DNA of 5,048 bases from Trichodesmium sp. jk18x7bins.61 (GTDB taxonomy: Bacteria; Cyanobacteriota; Cyanobacteriia; Cyanobacteriales; Microcoleaceae), in assembly GCA_022822685.1 (NCBI GenBank), contig JAJEAQ010000318.1, positions 1 through 5,048 on the forward strand, in the 5' to 3' direction. The notes below the pieces were generated by a model. That model worked only from the letters and a program-made list of their open reading frames with translations, had not been told where the DNA came from and made no database searches. Below, one piece after another: positions 4,914 to 5,048 of the stretch (positions are counted from its first letter, which is position 1; every line of letters begins with the position of its first letter). Made by a program: the position numbers and the translations under genes.

Positions 4914-5048
4914 GTTCGTTTCTAGCAGGAACCCCTAGCAACTAGGGACGTATGGCTAGAGTCCAGTCTCTGTAACCCATACAGAGCGGATAACTGAGTT
5001 AAGAATGTGGGTGAAACCAAAAGGCGAGGACCACCCGCTAGGGAAAGC
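4914..5048. other. hairpin-rich block of unknown origin
   Basis: No gene is visible. Stacked hairpins are: TCTAGC/GCTAGA (4921-4926 with 4955-4960) enclosing CCCTAG/CTAGGG (4933-4938 with 4942-4947); CTCTGTA/TACAGAG (4968-4974 with 4980-4986, loop ACCCA); and GGGTG/CACCC further right. The + strand is purine-rich with GTGAAACC and GGGAAAGC motifs, like the sense strand of a group II intron. It may be part of a third intron in opposite orientation, joined to the HNH remnant by rearrangement. The block is cut by the window end. Confidence 0.35.

Larger units (their letters stand above)
3238..5048 (-). mobile_element. nested TnpB element / group II intron remnant block
   Basis: All recognisable parts from 4913 down to 3238 are on the minus strand in an order that suits one tnpB gene invaded twice: intron end (4600), tnpB exon (4599-4469), second intron (4468-3389), tnpB tail and right end (3383-3238). 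Internal deletions removed most of both introns and most of tnpB. It has no HIP1 sites, unlike the adjacent operon. Confidence 0.55.

Noticed and set aside
4880..4919. Domain V-like sequence on the + strand (ends CATACGTGCGGTTC)
   Set aside because: The 3' half resembles domain V, but the matching 5' arm GAGCCG.. is absent and the same bases encode the HNH protein on the minus strand.
1..5048. CRISPR array
   Set aside because: The repeats present are palindromic and irregularly spaced, with no regular repeat-spacer pattern.

Overview
The window looks like a filamentous, Nostoc/Anabaena-type cyanobacterial chromosome. Three perfect HIP1 octamers (GCGATCGC) lie in the two intact genes. The phosphatase there is of the PphA/tPphA type known from cyanobacteria, and the flanks are packed with TnpB elements, group II introns and short GC-rich dispersed repeats, as in these genomes. 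No taxon can be proven from the sequence alone.

Layout. (1) 1-450, + strand: decayed 3' part of an IS200/IS605-family tnpB gene, broken by frameshifts, deletions and small palindromic repeats. It ends in an intact-looking right end (RE), the region that yields the TnpB omega/re-RNA. (2) 444-566: a short reading frame opened by the ATG inside the RE. (3) 565-about 990: a structured RNA closed by a perfect 12-bp long-range helix. My best guess is a stand-alone HEARO / IscB-type omega RNA without its nuclease gene. (4) about 991-1167: leader with mutually exclusive hairpins, one of which would cover the ribosome-binding site. (5) 1168-3113: the only intact genes, pphA (PP2C phosphatase, probable PII phosphatase) and anmK (anhydro-MurNAc kinase), overlapping by 4 bp. 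(6) 3167-5048, minus strand: a nested graveyard of mobile DNA. Read 5'->3' on the minus strand it holds a hairpin-rich block; the HNH tail of a group II intron protein; that intron's domains V and VI; a tnpB exon; a probable 5' domain-I fragment of a second group II intron; that intron's reverse transcriptase pseudogene; a tnpB tail with a second copy of the RE; and a 25-codon reading frame that may be the cut-off end of a host gene.

The minus-strand order fits one tnpB gene invaded by two group II introns and later collapsed by deletions. The two RE copies (434-450 and 3238-3254, identical over their last 17 bases) face each other across the pphA-anmK operon. One base pair of the terminal hairpin has changed on both sides between the copies, so the structure was maintained by selection.

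Functionally, the operon couples a nitrogen/carbon-signalling phosphatase with a cell-wall recycling kinase. Everything else is remnants of RNA-guided or RNA-catalysed mobile elements: TnpB omega RNA, a probable IscB omega RNA, and group II introns. None has an intact protein gene in this window.
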